Below, in pieces: positions 17,698-26,944 of a stretch of DNA of 64,000 bases. The notes below the pieces were generated by a model. It worked only from the letters and a program-made list of their open reading frames with translations. It had not been told where the DNA came from and made no database searches. The DNA lies in NCBI RefSeq assembly GCF_004684345.1, contig NZ_CP038469.1, positions 4,216,001-4,280,000 on the forward strand, given 5' to 3'. Numbering within the stretch: position 1 is the first letter of the stretch; each line of letters opens with the position of its first letter. The position numbers and the translations under genes are program-made. This DNA comes from Citrobacter tructae. Lineage in GTDB: Bacteria; Pseudomonadota; Gammaproteobacteria; Enterobacterales; Enterobacteriaceae.

Positions 17698-19160
17698 CCG
17701 AGCATCGATCCGGTCTCGAGCAGGTTGCGGTGCAGATCGAACGCGTGGCTGAGATCGTGATGAATATGCCCACCGGGTGCCTGTTTCAGATATTGATGCA
17801 GGTAATCGCGGTAGAGCGGGTGCGCACAATTGTTGATGATGGTGTGCGCCCGTTGCAGTGGCGATAACCCGCGCAGATCGGCAATGCCCTGTTCGGTGAC
17901 GATCACTTTGACGCTGTGTTCGCTGTGATCGACATGGCTGCACATCGGGACAATCGTCGAGATTTTCCCGTCTTTGGCAATCGACGGGGCCATAAAGATA
18001 GACAGATAGGCGTTGCGCTCGAAATCCCCGCTACCGCCGATGCCGTTCATCAGGTTTACCCCCGCGACATGCGTGGAGTTGGCATGACCGTAGATATCAA
18101 ACTCCAGGCCGACATTAAGCGCAATCACCCCAAGGCGGCGGATGATCTCCGGATTATTGGAGATCTCCTGCGGGCGCAGAACAATGCGGCTGGCGAAGAA
18201 ATCCATATTGGCGTAAATCTTCTGTAGCGAGGCGGCGGAAATCGTCAGGCTGGAGGCGCTGGCACCGGTTATCTTGCCCGTTTCCAGCAGATGCACCACC
18301 GACTCCTGCAGCACCTCCGAATACATCATAAAGGGCGGGATATCCGGGTTCTCGCCCAGTCTCGCCATCACCGCGTTATTGATATTGCCAACGCCGCTCT
18401 GCAAAGGCAGGAACTCCGGAGGGATGCGCTTGTGCGCCATTTCCTCCAGCAGAAAGCTCACCACGTTATCGGCAATTTTCTGGCAGAGCGGATTGGTTTT
18501 ATCCGACACACTGCCGGCATCGGGCAGGTTTGTTTCCACCAGTGCGACAATCTTTTTTGGGTCAATCTGTACGCACTGGCTGCCGATGCGATCCATGGTA
18601 TGAAAAATGGGGACGCTGTTACGGCGCGGTGGCGCGCCAGGTATCACGATGTCGGCCAACTCCGCCACGCGCGGATTGTGATAATGATTCAACTCAATAA
18701 TGACTTTTTTCGCCCGCAGCAGCCAGGTTGGTGCATTGCCGATCCCGCTGGTAAGCCAGACTCTGCCGTCCGGCGCAATGGCTGAGGCTTCAATAACGGC
18801 AACATCAATTTCGCCAAAAAAGCCGTAATTGACCATCTGCGCTACTTCACTGAGATGGAGATCAACAAACCGTACCTGGCCCTGATTAATTTTCTGGCGC
18901 AGGCCAGACGAGGTTTGATAAGGCGCTCGCCAGGAAACGGCATCCGCCTCTGAGAGCGCATCATCAGCGGCGGCGCTAATTGATGCCCCGGTCAGCAGAC
19001 GGATTTGAAAGGGCTGTCCGACCAGATGCAATTCGCTGGCATGTCGGGCAATCGCGGCGGGCAACGCTTTTGGCGAACCCGCAGGCGTAAAACCGCTGAA
19101 CGCCACCATATCATCATGCTGAATAATTTCTGCCGCCTGTTCGGCGCTCATCCGTTTCAT
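17694..19160 (-). CDS. scpC: Propionyl-CoA:succinate CoA transferase
   Basis: ScpC (YgfH) moves CoA from propionyl-CoA to succinate, closing the cycle that turns succinate into propionate. The 488-residue protein shows family I CoA-transferase features: AFSGFTPAGSPK near the N-terminus, VWLTSGIGNAP, and a GIGGSGDFERNA segment in the C-terminal half. The ATG at 19160 follows an AGGAAAAGC ribosome-binding region. It is the last gene of scpA-argK-scpB-scpC, 24 bases after scpB, and overlaps the tail of ygfI on the other strand. Confidence 0.94.
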   Translation of the reverse strand: MKRMSAEQAAEIIQHDDMVAFSGFTPAGSPKALPAAIARHASELHLVGQPFQIRLLTGASISAAADDALSEADAVSWRAPYQTSSGLRQKINQGQVRFVDLHLSEVAQMVNYGFFGEIDVAVIEASAIAPDGRVWLTSGIGNAPTWLLRAKKVIIELNHYHNPRVAELADIVIPGAPPRRNSVPIFHTMDRIGSQCVQIDPKKIVALVETNLPDAGSVSDKTNPLCQKIADNVVSFLLEEMAHKRIPPEFLPLQSGVGNINNAVMARLGENPDIPPFMMYSEVLQESVVHLLETGKITGASASSLTISAASLQKIYANMDFFASRIVLRPQEISNNPEIIRRLGVIALNVGLEFDIYGHANSTHVAGVNLMNGIGGSGDFERNAYLSIFMAPSIAKDGKISTIVPMCSHVDHSEHSVKVIVTEQGIADLRGLSPLQRAHTIINNCAHPLYRDYLHQYLKQAPGGHIHHDLSHAFDLHRNLLETGSMLG

Positions 19161-19184
19161 GGCTTTTCCTTTAGCTGACCGCGA

Positions 19185-19970
19185 TTAATGGCCGACGAAG
19201 TTAGGTTTCCGTTTTTCTAAAAACGCATTCATCCCTTCCTGATAGTCATCGCTGTCATAAACCGCGCGGCGCATCCCCTGGATGCGTTCAAATTCATCGG
19301 AGTTCATGGTGTGCGCTTCGCCCAGCACGCGTAGTTCTTCTTTGATCACTGCAATCGCCAGCGGCGCTTTCTCCGAGATGTGGTGCGCCATTTGCAGGGT
19401 AAAATCTTCCAGCTCTTCGACAGCGACCACATGGTTGAGAATACCGACTGCTAACGCACGCTGAGCGGTGATGGGCGAGGCGGTAAAAATCAGCTCTTTG
19501 ACGATATGAAATCCCGCATCGCGGGTCAGATTATGAATGCCTACCAGGTTATACGGCACGCCGAGGTTGACCGGCGTCATTGAGAAGGTGGAGGTGCTGG
19601 CAGCGATGATCAGATCGGAACTCATGATCATTTCGAATGCGCCGCCCCACACGCTGCCTTCAACCATTGAGATAATCGGTTTCGGGTATTTTTGGATCAT
19701 TCGGGTGATCTGGCGCAGCGGATCGTCATACGAGAGCGGATCGCGACGCCCGGTAGGGAGTTCATGAATGTCATGCCCGGCTGAGAACACTTTGGCTCCG
19801 CTCGGTGCGCGCAGAATAATACAGCGAATTTCCTGGCGATTGAGATCGCTCAGCGCCAGCATAAGATCGTCAATAAATACTTTGCTCAGGGCGTTAAGTT
19901 TGCGGGCGTAATTAAACTCAATGACTGCGACTTTCTGGATGATGACCACGTTGACGTATTGATAAGACAT
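19185..19970 (-). CDS. scpB: Methylmalonyl-CoA decarboxylase
   Basis: Crotonase-fold enzyme that decarboxylates methylmalonyl-CoA to propionyl-CoA. The start MSYQYVNVVI at 19970 gives 261 residues, the E. coli length. The open frame extends 45 codons further but runs into argK and is rejected. His66 (in SAGHDIHE) and Tyr140 (in GVPYNL) occupy the positions of the active-site residues described for E. coli ScpB. The oxyanion-hole Gly segment is GSVWGGAFE. It lies ten bases after argK in the same transcript. Confidence 0.94.
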   Translation of the reverse strand: MSYQYVNVVIIQKVAVIEFNYARKLNALSKVFIDDLMLALSDLNRQEIRCIILRAPSGAKVFSAGHDIHELPTGRRDPLSYDDPLRQITRMIQKYPKPIISMVEGSVWGGAFEMIMSSDLIIAASTSTFSMTPVNLGVPYNLVGIHNLTRDAGFHIVKELIFTASPITAQRALAVGILNHVVAVEELEDFTLQMAHHISEKAPLAIAVIKEELRVLGEAHTMNSDEFERIQGMRRAVYDSDDYQEGMNAFLEKRKPNFVGH

Positions 19971-19980
19971 AATGTTCTCT

Positions 19981-20976
19981 TTAATCAAAGTAATGATGTT
20001 GGATAAATTCGCTGATGTGCCGCAGACCGGTACGCGGTGAAAGGTCGTTGTTCCTGACCGACTGCAGTGTTTGCTGGAAATAGTGCTCGAAATCAGCGCG
20101 GGCAAACAGTAGGTGCAGCGCCTCTTCTTCAGCCTGTTTTTGTAACCAGTTCACCGCCTGTTGCTGGCGAACTTTTTCCAGCCGACCGCTGGTCGTAAGG
20201 CATGTTTTAAAGTCAGTGATTGCCTGCCAGATTTCCTCAATGCCGCGCTTTTCCAGTGCACTACAGGCCAGAGCCTGCGGCTGCCATTCGTCATACTTGC
20301 GGCGCAGAATGTGTAGGGCGGATTCATACATATGGCGGGCGATCGCGACGCAGGCGCGGTTTTCACCGTCGTCCTTGTTGATGACAATCAGATCCGCCAT
20401 CTCCATGATCCCTTTTTTGATGCCCTGCAGATCGTCACCGCCACCGGCGATTTGTAGCGAGAGAAAGCAATCAACCATACCGGCTACTTCGGTTTCGGAC
20501 TGCCCGACGCCGACGGTTTCGACAATCACCACATCGAAGCCTGCCGCTTCGCACAGCAACATTAATTCACGGGCGCGCTGGCTGGCGCCGCCTAAATGCC
20601 CGCTGGAAGGAACCGGGCGAATAAACGCCGCCTCTGCGCGCGCCAGTTCCGTCATCCGGGTTTTATCACCCAGAATGCTGCCGCCGCTGACCGGGCTACT
20701 GGGATCGACGGCGATCACCGCCACTCGCAGACCCTTACGGATCAACAACATACCGAAGGCTTCCAGAAAGGTGCTTTTTCCTGCGCCCGGCGTGCCGGTA
20801 ATACCCAGACGCAGGGCATTACCGGTGAACGGCATAATGGCGTCCAACAATTGTGTACTTAGCGCCTGATGACGCGGATGCTGGCTCTCGACCAGCGTCA
20901 TGGCCTGGGCGAGCGTGGCGCGCTCCCCCTGACGCAGACGGAGGACGCTATCAGCCAGCGTGGCGGTGCTAATCAT
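19981..20976 (-). CDS. argK: MeaB-type G3E GTPase (mutase chaperone)
   Basis: ArgK (YgfD) belongs to the MeaB family of P-loop GTPases that load and protect B12-dependent methylmalonyl-CoA mutase. The ATG at 20976 gives 331 residues as in E. coli; a TTG at 20988 is also possible. Walker A is GTPGAGKST at 61-69, with VDPSSP near 93, VETVGVGQSE near 155 and the guanine-specificity motif NKDD near 205. The start overlaps the scpA stop by eight bases, so the GTPase and its partner mutase are coupled. The name argK comes from an older idea about arginine transport. Confidence 0.93.
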   Translation of the reverse strand: MISTATLADSVLRLRQGERATLAQAMTLVESQHPRHQALSTQLLDAIMPFTGNALRLGITGTPGAGKSTFLEAFGMLLIRKGLRVAVIAVDPSSPVSGGSILGDKTRMTELARAEAAFIRPVPSSGHLGGASQRARELMLLCEAAGFDVVIVETVGVGQSETEVAGMVDCFLSLQIAGGGDDLQGIKKGIMEMADLIVINKDDGENRACVAIARHMYESALHILRRKYDEWQPQALACSALEKRGIEEIWQAITDFKTCLTTSGRLEKVRQQQAVNWLQKQAEEEALHLLFARADFEHYFQQTLQSVRNNDLSPRTGLRHISEFIQHHYFD

Positions 20977-23113
20977 GGCGCTGGCCAATGCGGGTTAATA
21001 CATCACGCACGCTATCGAGCATCGGTGTACCGGGACCATAAATGGCGGCGACGCCGTGCGCCTGCAGGAAGGCGTAATCCTGCGGCGGGATAACCCCACC
21101 GGCCACTACGCAGATATCTTCGCGGCCCCAGCCTTTGAGAGCCGCTACCAGTTCAGGAATCAATGTTTTATGACCCGCCGCCAGTGAAGAGGCGCCAACC
21201 ACATGCACATCGTTTTCCACCGCCAGGCGGGCGATCTCTTCCGGTGTGGAGAACATTGGGCTGAGATCAACATCGAAACCGAGATCGGAATAGGCACTGG
21301 CGATCACTTTGGCCCCGCGATCGTGACCGTCCTGACCCATCTTGGCGATCAGAATGCGCGGGCGGCGGCCATTGTCTGCCAGGAAGCGTTCGGTTTGCGC
21401 AACAATGGCGTCAAACTCGTCAGCGGATTTTTCAGACTGGTGGTAGCTTTGCGCAATCACCCCTGTGACGCACTGGCTGGGCACCAGGTAACGGTCAAAG
21501 GCTGACTCCAACGCGTCGGATATTTCACCGAGGGTGGCACGAACGCGGGCGGCATCTATCGCGGCGGCCAGCAGGTTTTCATTGTGCTGTGCCGCGTGGG
21601 TCAACGCCTTCAACGCGGCTTTCACTGCGTTGTCGTTGCGGGTCGCGCGGACATGTTGCAACGAGGCAATCTGCTCGTTGCGCACTTTCACGTTGTCAAT
21701 TTCCAGCACCGTTGTGGCGTCTTCTTTATCCAGCTTGTATTTGTTCACACCGACGATGACCCGGTTACCCTGGTCGATCAGCGATTGTTCTCGTGCGGAT
21801 GCTTCTTCGATCATCCGTTTAGGGAGTCCAGCTTCGATCGCTTTTGCCATTCCACCCGCGTCATCAATCTGTTTGATGATCGTGCGTGCCTGCTTAACGA
21901 TCTGATCGGTCAGCGACTCGACGTAATACGATCCGGCCAGCGGATCGACGGTACGACAGATCTCCGACTCCTCCTGGATGATGATCTGCGTATTGCGTGC
22001 AATACGTGCGGAGAAATCGGTCGGCAGGCCGAGTGCTTCATCAAAGGCGTTGGTGTGTAAAGACTGAGTGCCGCCCAGGGTTGCGCCCAGCGCTTCGATG
22101 GTGGTGCGCACTACGTTGTTGTAGGGATCCTGCTCGGTCAGGCTCCAGCCAGACGTCTGGCAGTGGGTGCGCAACGCTAAGGATTTTGGGTTGGTGGCAC
22201 CAAAACCGCTAACCGCCTCGCTCCACAGATAGCGCGCAGCGCGCAGCATGGCGACGTTCATAAACAGATCCATGCCAATGCCGAAGAAGAATGACAGGCG
22301 CGGGGCGAAATCATCAATTTCCAGCCCGGCGGACAGTGCGGCTTTGATGTACTCAATACCGTCTGCCAGCGTAAACGCGACTTGCTGTACGCAGTTAGCA
22401 CCAGCTTCGCCCATGTGATAACCGCTGATGCTGATGGTGTTAAAGCGCGGCATATTACCTGAACACCAGGCGATGATGTCCGCGATAATTCGCATTGAGG
22501 GCTTGGGAGGATAAATGTATGTGTTACGACACAAATACTCTTTCAGGATATCGTTTTGTATTGTGCCAGTGAGCAGTTCCGGCGTTACACCTTGCTCTTC
22601 TGCCGCCACGATATAAAACGCCATCACTGGAAGTACCGCGCCGTTCATGGTCATTGATACCGACATTTTATCCAGCGGGATTTGGTCGAACAGTACCTTC
22701 ATGTCTTCAACGGTATCAATTGCCACGCCCGCTTTGCCAACATCGCCCGCTACGCGTGGATTGTCCGAGTCGTAGCCGCGGTGGGTGGCAAGGTCAAAGG
22801 CGACGGAAAGTCCTTTTTGTCCGGCGGCGAGGTTGCGGCGATAAAATGCGTTAGATTCTTTGGCGGTGGAGAAACCGGCGTACTGGCGAATGGTCCACGG
22901 CTGCGCGGTATACATGGTGGCGCGGGGGCCACGAACGTAAGGCGGTAGGCCGGGGAGGGTGCCCGTCACTTCCAGGTTATCGAGGTCAGCTTCGGTATAC
23001 AGTGGCTTGATGGAAATTCCTTCTGCCGTCTGTTTTACCAGCGAGTCGACGGTTTTTTCCCGCCGGCTGAGTTCTTTGTTGGCGAGTGTTTGCCAGTCCT
23101 GCATATTGGCCAT
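20969..23113 (-). CDS. scpA: Methylmalonyl-CoA mutase
   Basis: ScpA (Sbm) is an adenosylcobalamin enzyme that converts succinyl-CoA to methylmalonyl-CoA. The start MANMQDWQTLANKE at 23113 gives 714 residues, identical in length to E. coli. The N-terminal barrel domain spans roughly residues 40-560 and includes the CoA/substrate motif TMYTAQPWTIRQYAG. The C-terminal B12-binding domain has the base-off signature DGHDRG (DxHxxG) followed by GASSLAAGH and GGVIPPQD. It is the first gene of the scp operon. Activity needs imported or made B12. Confidence 0.96.
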   Translation of the reverse strand: MANMQDWQTLANKELSRREKTVDSLVKQTAEGISIKPLYTEADLDNLEVTGTLPGLPPYVRGPRATMYTAQPWTIRQYAGFSTAKESNAFYRRNLAAGQKGLSVAFDLATHRGYDSDNPRVAGDVGKAGVAIDTVEDMKVLFDQIPLDKMSVSMTMNGAVLPVMAFYIVAAEEQGVTPELLTGTIQNDILKEYLCRNTYIYPPKPSMRIIADIIAWCSGNMPRFNTISISGYHMGEAGANCVQQVAFTLADGIEYIKAALSAGLEIDDFAPRLSFFFGIGMDLFMNVAMLRAARYLWSEAVSGFGATNPKSLALRTHCQTSGWSLTEQDPYNNVVRTTIEALGATLGGTQSLHTNAFDEALGLPTDFSARIARNTQIIIQEESEICRTVDPLAGSYYVESLTDQIVKQARTIIKQIDDAGGMAKAIEAGLPKRMIEEASAREQSLIDQGNRVIVGVNKYKLDKEDATTVLEIDNVKVRNEQIASLQHVRATRNDNAVKAALKALTHAAQHNENLLAAAIDAARVRATLGEISDALESAFDRYLVPSQCVTGVIAQSYHQSEKSADEFDAIVAQTERFLADNGRRPRILIAKMGQDGHDRGAKVIASAYSDLGFDVDLSPMFSTPEEIARLAVENDVHVVGASSLAAGHKTLIPELVAALKGWGREDICVVAGGVIPPQDYAFLQAHGVAAIYGPGTPMLDSVRDVLTRIGQRHD

Positions 23114-23285
23114 TTTTTGCTCCGTATTACGCAATAAGTTGAATCTTTGCGAATACGGTGAGCTTTTTAATCTGGCTTGTCGCCAGCAAAAAATAGCCAA
23201 CCGGGCGTCGTTTTTTGCCGCGTGCTGTGTATTATTTTGTGATGGGTTTCAAAGACGTGTTGGGAATAACGTGAAAAGGCGGTGG

Positions 23286-23317
23286 GCCGGATAAGGCGTT
23301 CACGCCGCCCTCCGGCA
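23286..23317. repeat. REP element between scpA and argP
   Basis: GCCGGATAAGGCGTTCACGCCGCCCTCCGGC is a REP/PU-type palindrome. It lies just after the argP stop and upstream of scpA. Confidence 0.75.
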
Positions 23318-23334
23318 TCAATGTAGGGATCGAG

Positions 23335-24228
23335 TTAGTCCTGACGCAGGACGTTATGCCCGTAGGCCAGCAGCGCGTCGGTGACGTTGCGCATCATGCG
23401 GCTTTCAGGTGCAAAGCGATGCCAGTAGAGCATCCGGCGCTGGAACAGGCCTGGCGTTAAGTCGATAAGTTCGCCGCTTTCCAGCTCTTTCTCGATTTGT
23501 AAGTGTGGGATCATGCAGCAAGTTGTGCCCTGACGTGCCAGTTGTACAAAGGCTTCAGACGAGTTGACGATATGGCACGGTACGCTGCCCGGCGGCAGAT
23601 CGAAGTTTTGCTGCAGGAAGGCCTGGTGCATATCGTCGAGGTGGTCAAACGCCACCGCCGGCGCTTTCAGCAGGGCTGAGCGGGTGACGCCATTAGGGAA
23701 ATAGCGTTCGGCAAAAGGCTTTGAGCCGACAAACAGGTAGTCCAGCGCGCCGAGTTTATCCACCAGACAGCTTGGCAGCGCCTGATGCTGGATACTGACC
23801 GCGCCCACCACTTCACCACGACGCAGGCGCTCCTGGGTACGCGTTTCATCTTCAACCTGCAGGTTCAGGCGAATCGGTGAATTTGCCAGCACCGGAGCCA
23901 GCGCCGGGAGTAACCATGTCGCCAGACTGTCGGCGTTGACGGCAAGGGAGAGCAGCAGCGGTGTCGAACCGGTTTGTTCATCTCCCAGCCACTCGTCTTC
24001 CAGCAGTTCAACCTGACGCAACAGCGCCAGCAGTTTTTGCCCTTGTTCAGTTGGGCGAGGCGGTACGGTACGCACCAGCAGCGGTTGTCCGAACATATTC
24101 TCAAGCTGTTTTATGCGTTGTGAAACTGCGGATTGCGTGATGCACAGCTTTTGCGCCGCGCGCTCAAATCCTCGTTCACGAATAACCGCATCCAGTGCTT
24201 GTAGTGTTCTGTAGTCCGGACGTTTCAT
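23335..24228 (-). CDS. argP: Arginine/lysine-responsive regulator ArgP
   Basis: LysR-type regulator (also IciA) that activates argO with arginine and represses or traps RNA polymerase with lysine. It also controls several lysine-pathway genes. The start MKRPDYRTLQAL at 24228 gives 297 residues, as in E. coli. The winged helix-turn-helix covers about residues 3-61 (AAQKLCITQSAVSQRIKQLE), followed by the effector domain. It diverges from rpiA across a 170-base gap. Its target argO is also in this window. Confidence 0.96.
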   Translation of the reverse strand: MKRPDYRTLQALDAVIRERGFERAAQKLCITQSAVSQRIKQLENMFGQPLLVRTVPPRPTEQGQKLLALLRQVELLEDEWLGDEQTGSTPLLLSLAVNADSLATWLLPALAPVLANSPIRLNLQVEDETRTQERLRRGEVVGAVSIQHQALPSCLVDKLGALDYLFVGSKPFAERYFPNGVTRSALLKAPAVAFDHLDDMHQAFLQQNFDLPPGSVPCHIVNSSEAFVQLARQGTTCCMIPHLQIEKELESGELIDLTPGLFQRRMLYWHRFAPESRMMRNVTDALLAYGHNVLRQD

Positions 24229-24398
24229 TGCTTTGACGCACTCCTGAAATTTTTGCTTGTTCTGCACTATGACACAAATTTAGGTTGGGTAAAGACGAAA
24301 TCCGCCGCTTGCGAGCGGGTGTGGGAACATTTTTCTGCACAATGTTCTATAATGCGCGTGAATTTTCCCACCATATTCACACCACAGGCGAAACGATC

Positions 24399-25058
24399 AT
24401 GACGCAGGATGAACTGAAAAAAGCAGTAGGATGGGCGGCACTTCAGTATGTACAGCCCGGCACCATTGTGGGCGTAGGTACAGGTTCAACAGCCGCACAC
24501 TTTATTGATGCGCTGGGCACCATGAAAGGTCAGATTGAAGGCGCGGTGTCCAGTTCGGACGCATCGACTGAAAAACTCAAAAGCCTCGGTATCCACGTGT
24601 TCGATCTTAACGAAGTGGACAGCCTTGGCGTTTACGTTGATGGCGCGGACGAAATCAACGGTCACATGCAGATGATCAAAGGCGGCGGCGCGGCGCTGAC
24701 CCGCGAAAAAATTATTGCTTCCGTGGCGAAGAAATTTATCTGTATCGCTGATGCGTCCAAAGAAGTCGATATTCTGGGTAACTTCCCGCTGCCGGTAGAA
24801 GTGATCCCGATGGCGCGTAGCGCGGTTGCCCGTCAGTTGGTGAAGTTGGGCGGTCGTCCTGAATACCGTCAGGGCGTGGTGACTGACAACGGCAACGTGA
24901 TCCTTGATGTTCACGGTCTGGAGATCCTCGACGCCGTGGCGATGGAAAATGCCATCAATGCGATTCCGGGGGTTGTGACCGTGGGTCTGTTTGCCAACCG
25001 TGGCGCGGATGTCGCACTGATCGGCACGGCGGATGGTGTGAAAACTATCGTAAAATGA
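24399..25058 (+). CDS. rpiA: Ribose-5-phosphate isomerase A
   Basis: Interconverts ribose-5-phosphate and ribulose-5-phosphate in the pentose phosphate pathway. The start MTQDELKKAV at 24399 gives 219 residues, the E. coli length. The open frame begins earlier but lacks family sequence. Motifs are GVGTGSTAAHF near residue 25, DGADEI near 81 and the KGGGAALTREK active-site region near 94. It stands divergent from argP. serA follows after 272 bases. Confidence 0.97.
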   Translation: MTQDELKKAVGWAALQYVQPGTIVGVGTGSTAAHFIDALGTMKGQIEGAVSSSDASTEKLKSLGIHVFDLNEVDSLGVYVDGADEINGHMQMIKGGGAALTREKIIASVAKKFICIADASKEVDILGNFPLPVEVIPMARSAVARQLVKLGGRPEYRQGVVTDNGNVILDVHGLEILDAVAMENAINAIPGVVTVGLFANRGADVALIGTADGVKTIVK

Positions 25059-25108
25059 TCTGACGGCGAGATCTTCTGTCGTTAAAAAAATTTTGGCAGG
25101 GCAAATTT

Positions 25109-25124
25109 GGTGACTTGTGTCACG
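25109..25124. promoter_or_regulatory. CRP-like site upstream of serA
   Basis: GGTGACTTGTGTCACG fits TGTGA-N6-TCACA at eight of ten positions. It lies 207 bases before serA. CRP and Lrp control of serA is known in E. coli. Binding here is inferred. Confidence 0.45.
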
Positions 25125-25330
25125 TTTACAATATTGTCCTGCCGATCCCTCCAAAGAAAAAGTTATCACCAGAATTTTACTCTGACATTTCTCTTTGAAT
25201 GACACTTCTTCAGCACGACGACGCAAACGTTCATATTGCCGCAATATTTTTTTTTGATATGTTGAAGAGGAGGATGAAAATCCCACACACAACACATCAG
25301 ATTGAACTAAAAAAAGACAGGGTCGGGGAA

Positions 25331-26563
25331 ATGGCAAAGGTATCACTGGAGAAAGAAAAGATTAAGTTTCTGCTGGTTGAAGGTGTGCATCAAAAAGCAC
25401 TGGAAAGCCTTCGTGCGGCAGGTTACACCAACATCGAGTTTCATAAAGGCGCTCTGGACACTGAACAACTGAAAGAGTCCATCCGTGATGCCCACTTCAT
25501 TGGCCTGCGATCCCGTACTCATCTTACTGAAGATGTGATTGACGCCGCAGAGAAACTGGTCGCGATTGGCTGCTTCTGTATCGGCACCAATCAGGTTGAT
25601 CTGGGGGCGGCGGCAAAACGCGGGATCCCCGTGTTTAACGCACCATTCTCTAACACGCGTTCCGTTGCTGAACTGGTGATTGGCGAGCTGCTGCTGCTGC
25701 TGCGCGGCGTGCCGGAAGCCAATGCCAAAGCGCACCGTGGTGTCTGGAACAAACTGGCAACCGGCTCTTTTGAAGCGCGTGGTAAAAAACTGGGGATTAT
25801 CGGTTACGGCCACATCGGCACCCAGTTGGGTATTCTGGCAGAATCGCTGGGGATGCACGTCTATTTCTATGATATTGAAAACAAACTCCCGCTGGGCAAC
25901 GCCACGCAGGTACAGCACCTTTCCGACCTGCTCAATATGAGCGATGTGGTTAGTCTGCACGTGCCAGAAAATGCCTCCACTAAAAATATGATGGGCGCGC
26001 AAGAGATAGCTCTGATGAAGCCTGGTGCGCTGCTGATCAACGCCGCTCGCGGAACGGTCGTCGATATTCCGGCGCTGTGCGATGCGTTAGCCACAAAACA
26101 TCTGGCAGGGGCGGCAATCGACGTCTTCCCTACGGAACCGGCGACCAACAGCGATCCGTTTACGTCTCCACTGTGTGATTTCGACAACGTGATCCTGACG
26201 CCGCACATTGGCGGTTCAACGCTGGAAGCGCAGGAAAACATTGGCCTGGAAGTGGCCGGTAAACTGACGAAGTATTCCGACAATGGTTCTACGCTGTCTG
26301 CGGTTAACTTCCCGGAAGTGTCGCTGCCGCTACACGGTGGTCGTCGTTTGATGCACATTCACGAAAACCGTCCAGGCGTACTGACTGCGCTGAACCAAAT
26401 CTTCGCCGAACAGGGCGTTAACATTGCCGCGCAGTATCTGCAAACCTCCGCGCAGGTGGGGTATGTGGTTATTGATATCGAGGCGGATGAAGATGTGGCG
26501 GAGAAAGCTCTGCTGGCTATGAAAGCCATTCCGGGGACAATTCGCGCGCGCATGCTGTACTGA
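25331..26563 (+). CDS. serA: D-3-phosphoglycerate dehydrogenase
   Basis: First committed step of serine synthesis: 3-phosphoglycerate to 3-phosphohydroxypyruvate, feedback-inhibited by serine. The start MAKVSLEKEK at 25331, after GGGGAA, gives 410 residues as in E. coli. An upstream extension of 44 codons is rejected because it is AT-rich and outside the family. The NAD-binding motif GYGHIG is at 158-163. The 2-hydroxyacid dehydrogenase signatures around SDVVSLHVPE and the His in TPHIGGST follow. The C-terminal ACT domain begins near residue 338 (MHIHENRPGVL). Confidence 0.97.
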   Translation: MAKVSLEKEKIKFLLVEGVHQKALESLRAAGYTNIEFHKGALDTEQLKESIRDAHFIGLRSRTHLTEDVIDAAEKLVAIGCFCIGTNQVDLGAAAKRGIPVFNAPFSNTRSVAELVIGELLLLLRGVPEANAKAHRGVWNKLATGSFEARGKKLGIIGYGHIGTQLGILAESLGMHVYFYDIENKLPLGNATQVQHLSDLLNMSDVVSLHVPENASTKNMMGAQEIALMKPGALLINAARGTVVDIPALCDALATKHLAGAAIDVFPTEPATNSDPFTSPLCDFDNVILTPHIGGSTLEAQENIGLEVAGKLTKYSDNGSTLSAVNFPEVSLPLHGGRRLMHIHENRPGVLTALNQIFAEQGVNIAAQYLQTSAQVGYVVIDIEADEDVAEKALLAMKAIPGTIRARMLY

Positions 26564-26575
26564 TTGATGTTAAAT

Positions 26576-26596
26576 GGGCAGGCGGATAACCTGCCC
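26576..26596 (+). terminator. Hairpin after serA
   Basis: GGGCAGG-CGGATAA-CCTGCCC forms a seven-pair stem 12 bases after serA. No clear T-run follows, so it may be a weak terminator or a 3'-end stabiliser. Confidence 0.5.
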
Positions 26597-26752
26597 GTAC
26601 TTCCTCTTAATTCCTTTCCGCATAATCTCTTTCTGTAACTTATACATCTTGTTTTCGAGCCTTGCCGCAATTGGCAATTAAAGGCTGCGCTTTGCGTTGT
26701 ACATAAATAAAAGGAACTTACGATAGGGGCGCAGCATAGTGCTGAAACGGGA

Positions 26753-26898
26753 AAGCCCCTACCGAAGCAGGGGCTTTAAAAAGGAAAGGGACGATGATGA
26801 GATACGTCATCATGCTGCTGATCCTGTTAATCATCGCTTGCCCAGCATATTAACAGAGAGTACGCAGGAGGGTGGTTCGCCTCCCTCGCCCTTCACCG
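26753..26898 (-). ncRNA. sibC: Sib (QUAD)-family antisense RNA, SibC position
   Basis: The strand opposite the ibs toxin frame reads as a Sib antitoxin RNA. Near its 5' end is a GGGCGAGGGAGG...CCTCCT stem. It then runs fully complementary to the toxin coding region and ends at the hairpin AGCCCCT-GCTTCGGT-AGGGGCT at about 26752-26778. In E. coli SibC lies at the same place, between serA and ygfA. The exact 5' and 3' ends are estimated from structure. Confidence 0.75.
26794..26853 (+). CDS. ibsC: Ibs-type small hydrophobic toxin
   Basis: A 19-residue frame, MMRYVIMLLILLIIACPAY, preceded by the ribosome-binding site AAAGGGACG. It has the layout of the Ibs toxins of E. coli: MMR start, a run of Ile/Leu/Val crossing the membrane, and an AY end. 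Ibs peptides depolarise the inner membrane when made in excess. Translation is blocked by the antisense Sib RNA encoded opposite. The position between serA and fau is that of ibsC. It is easily missed by gene callers. Confidence 0.85.
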   Translation: MMRYVIMLLILLIIACPAY

Positions 26899-26944
26899 AG
26901 GAATTTAGGTCAAAAAAACGGCGCTGTCAATCGGCAAAAAACGG

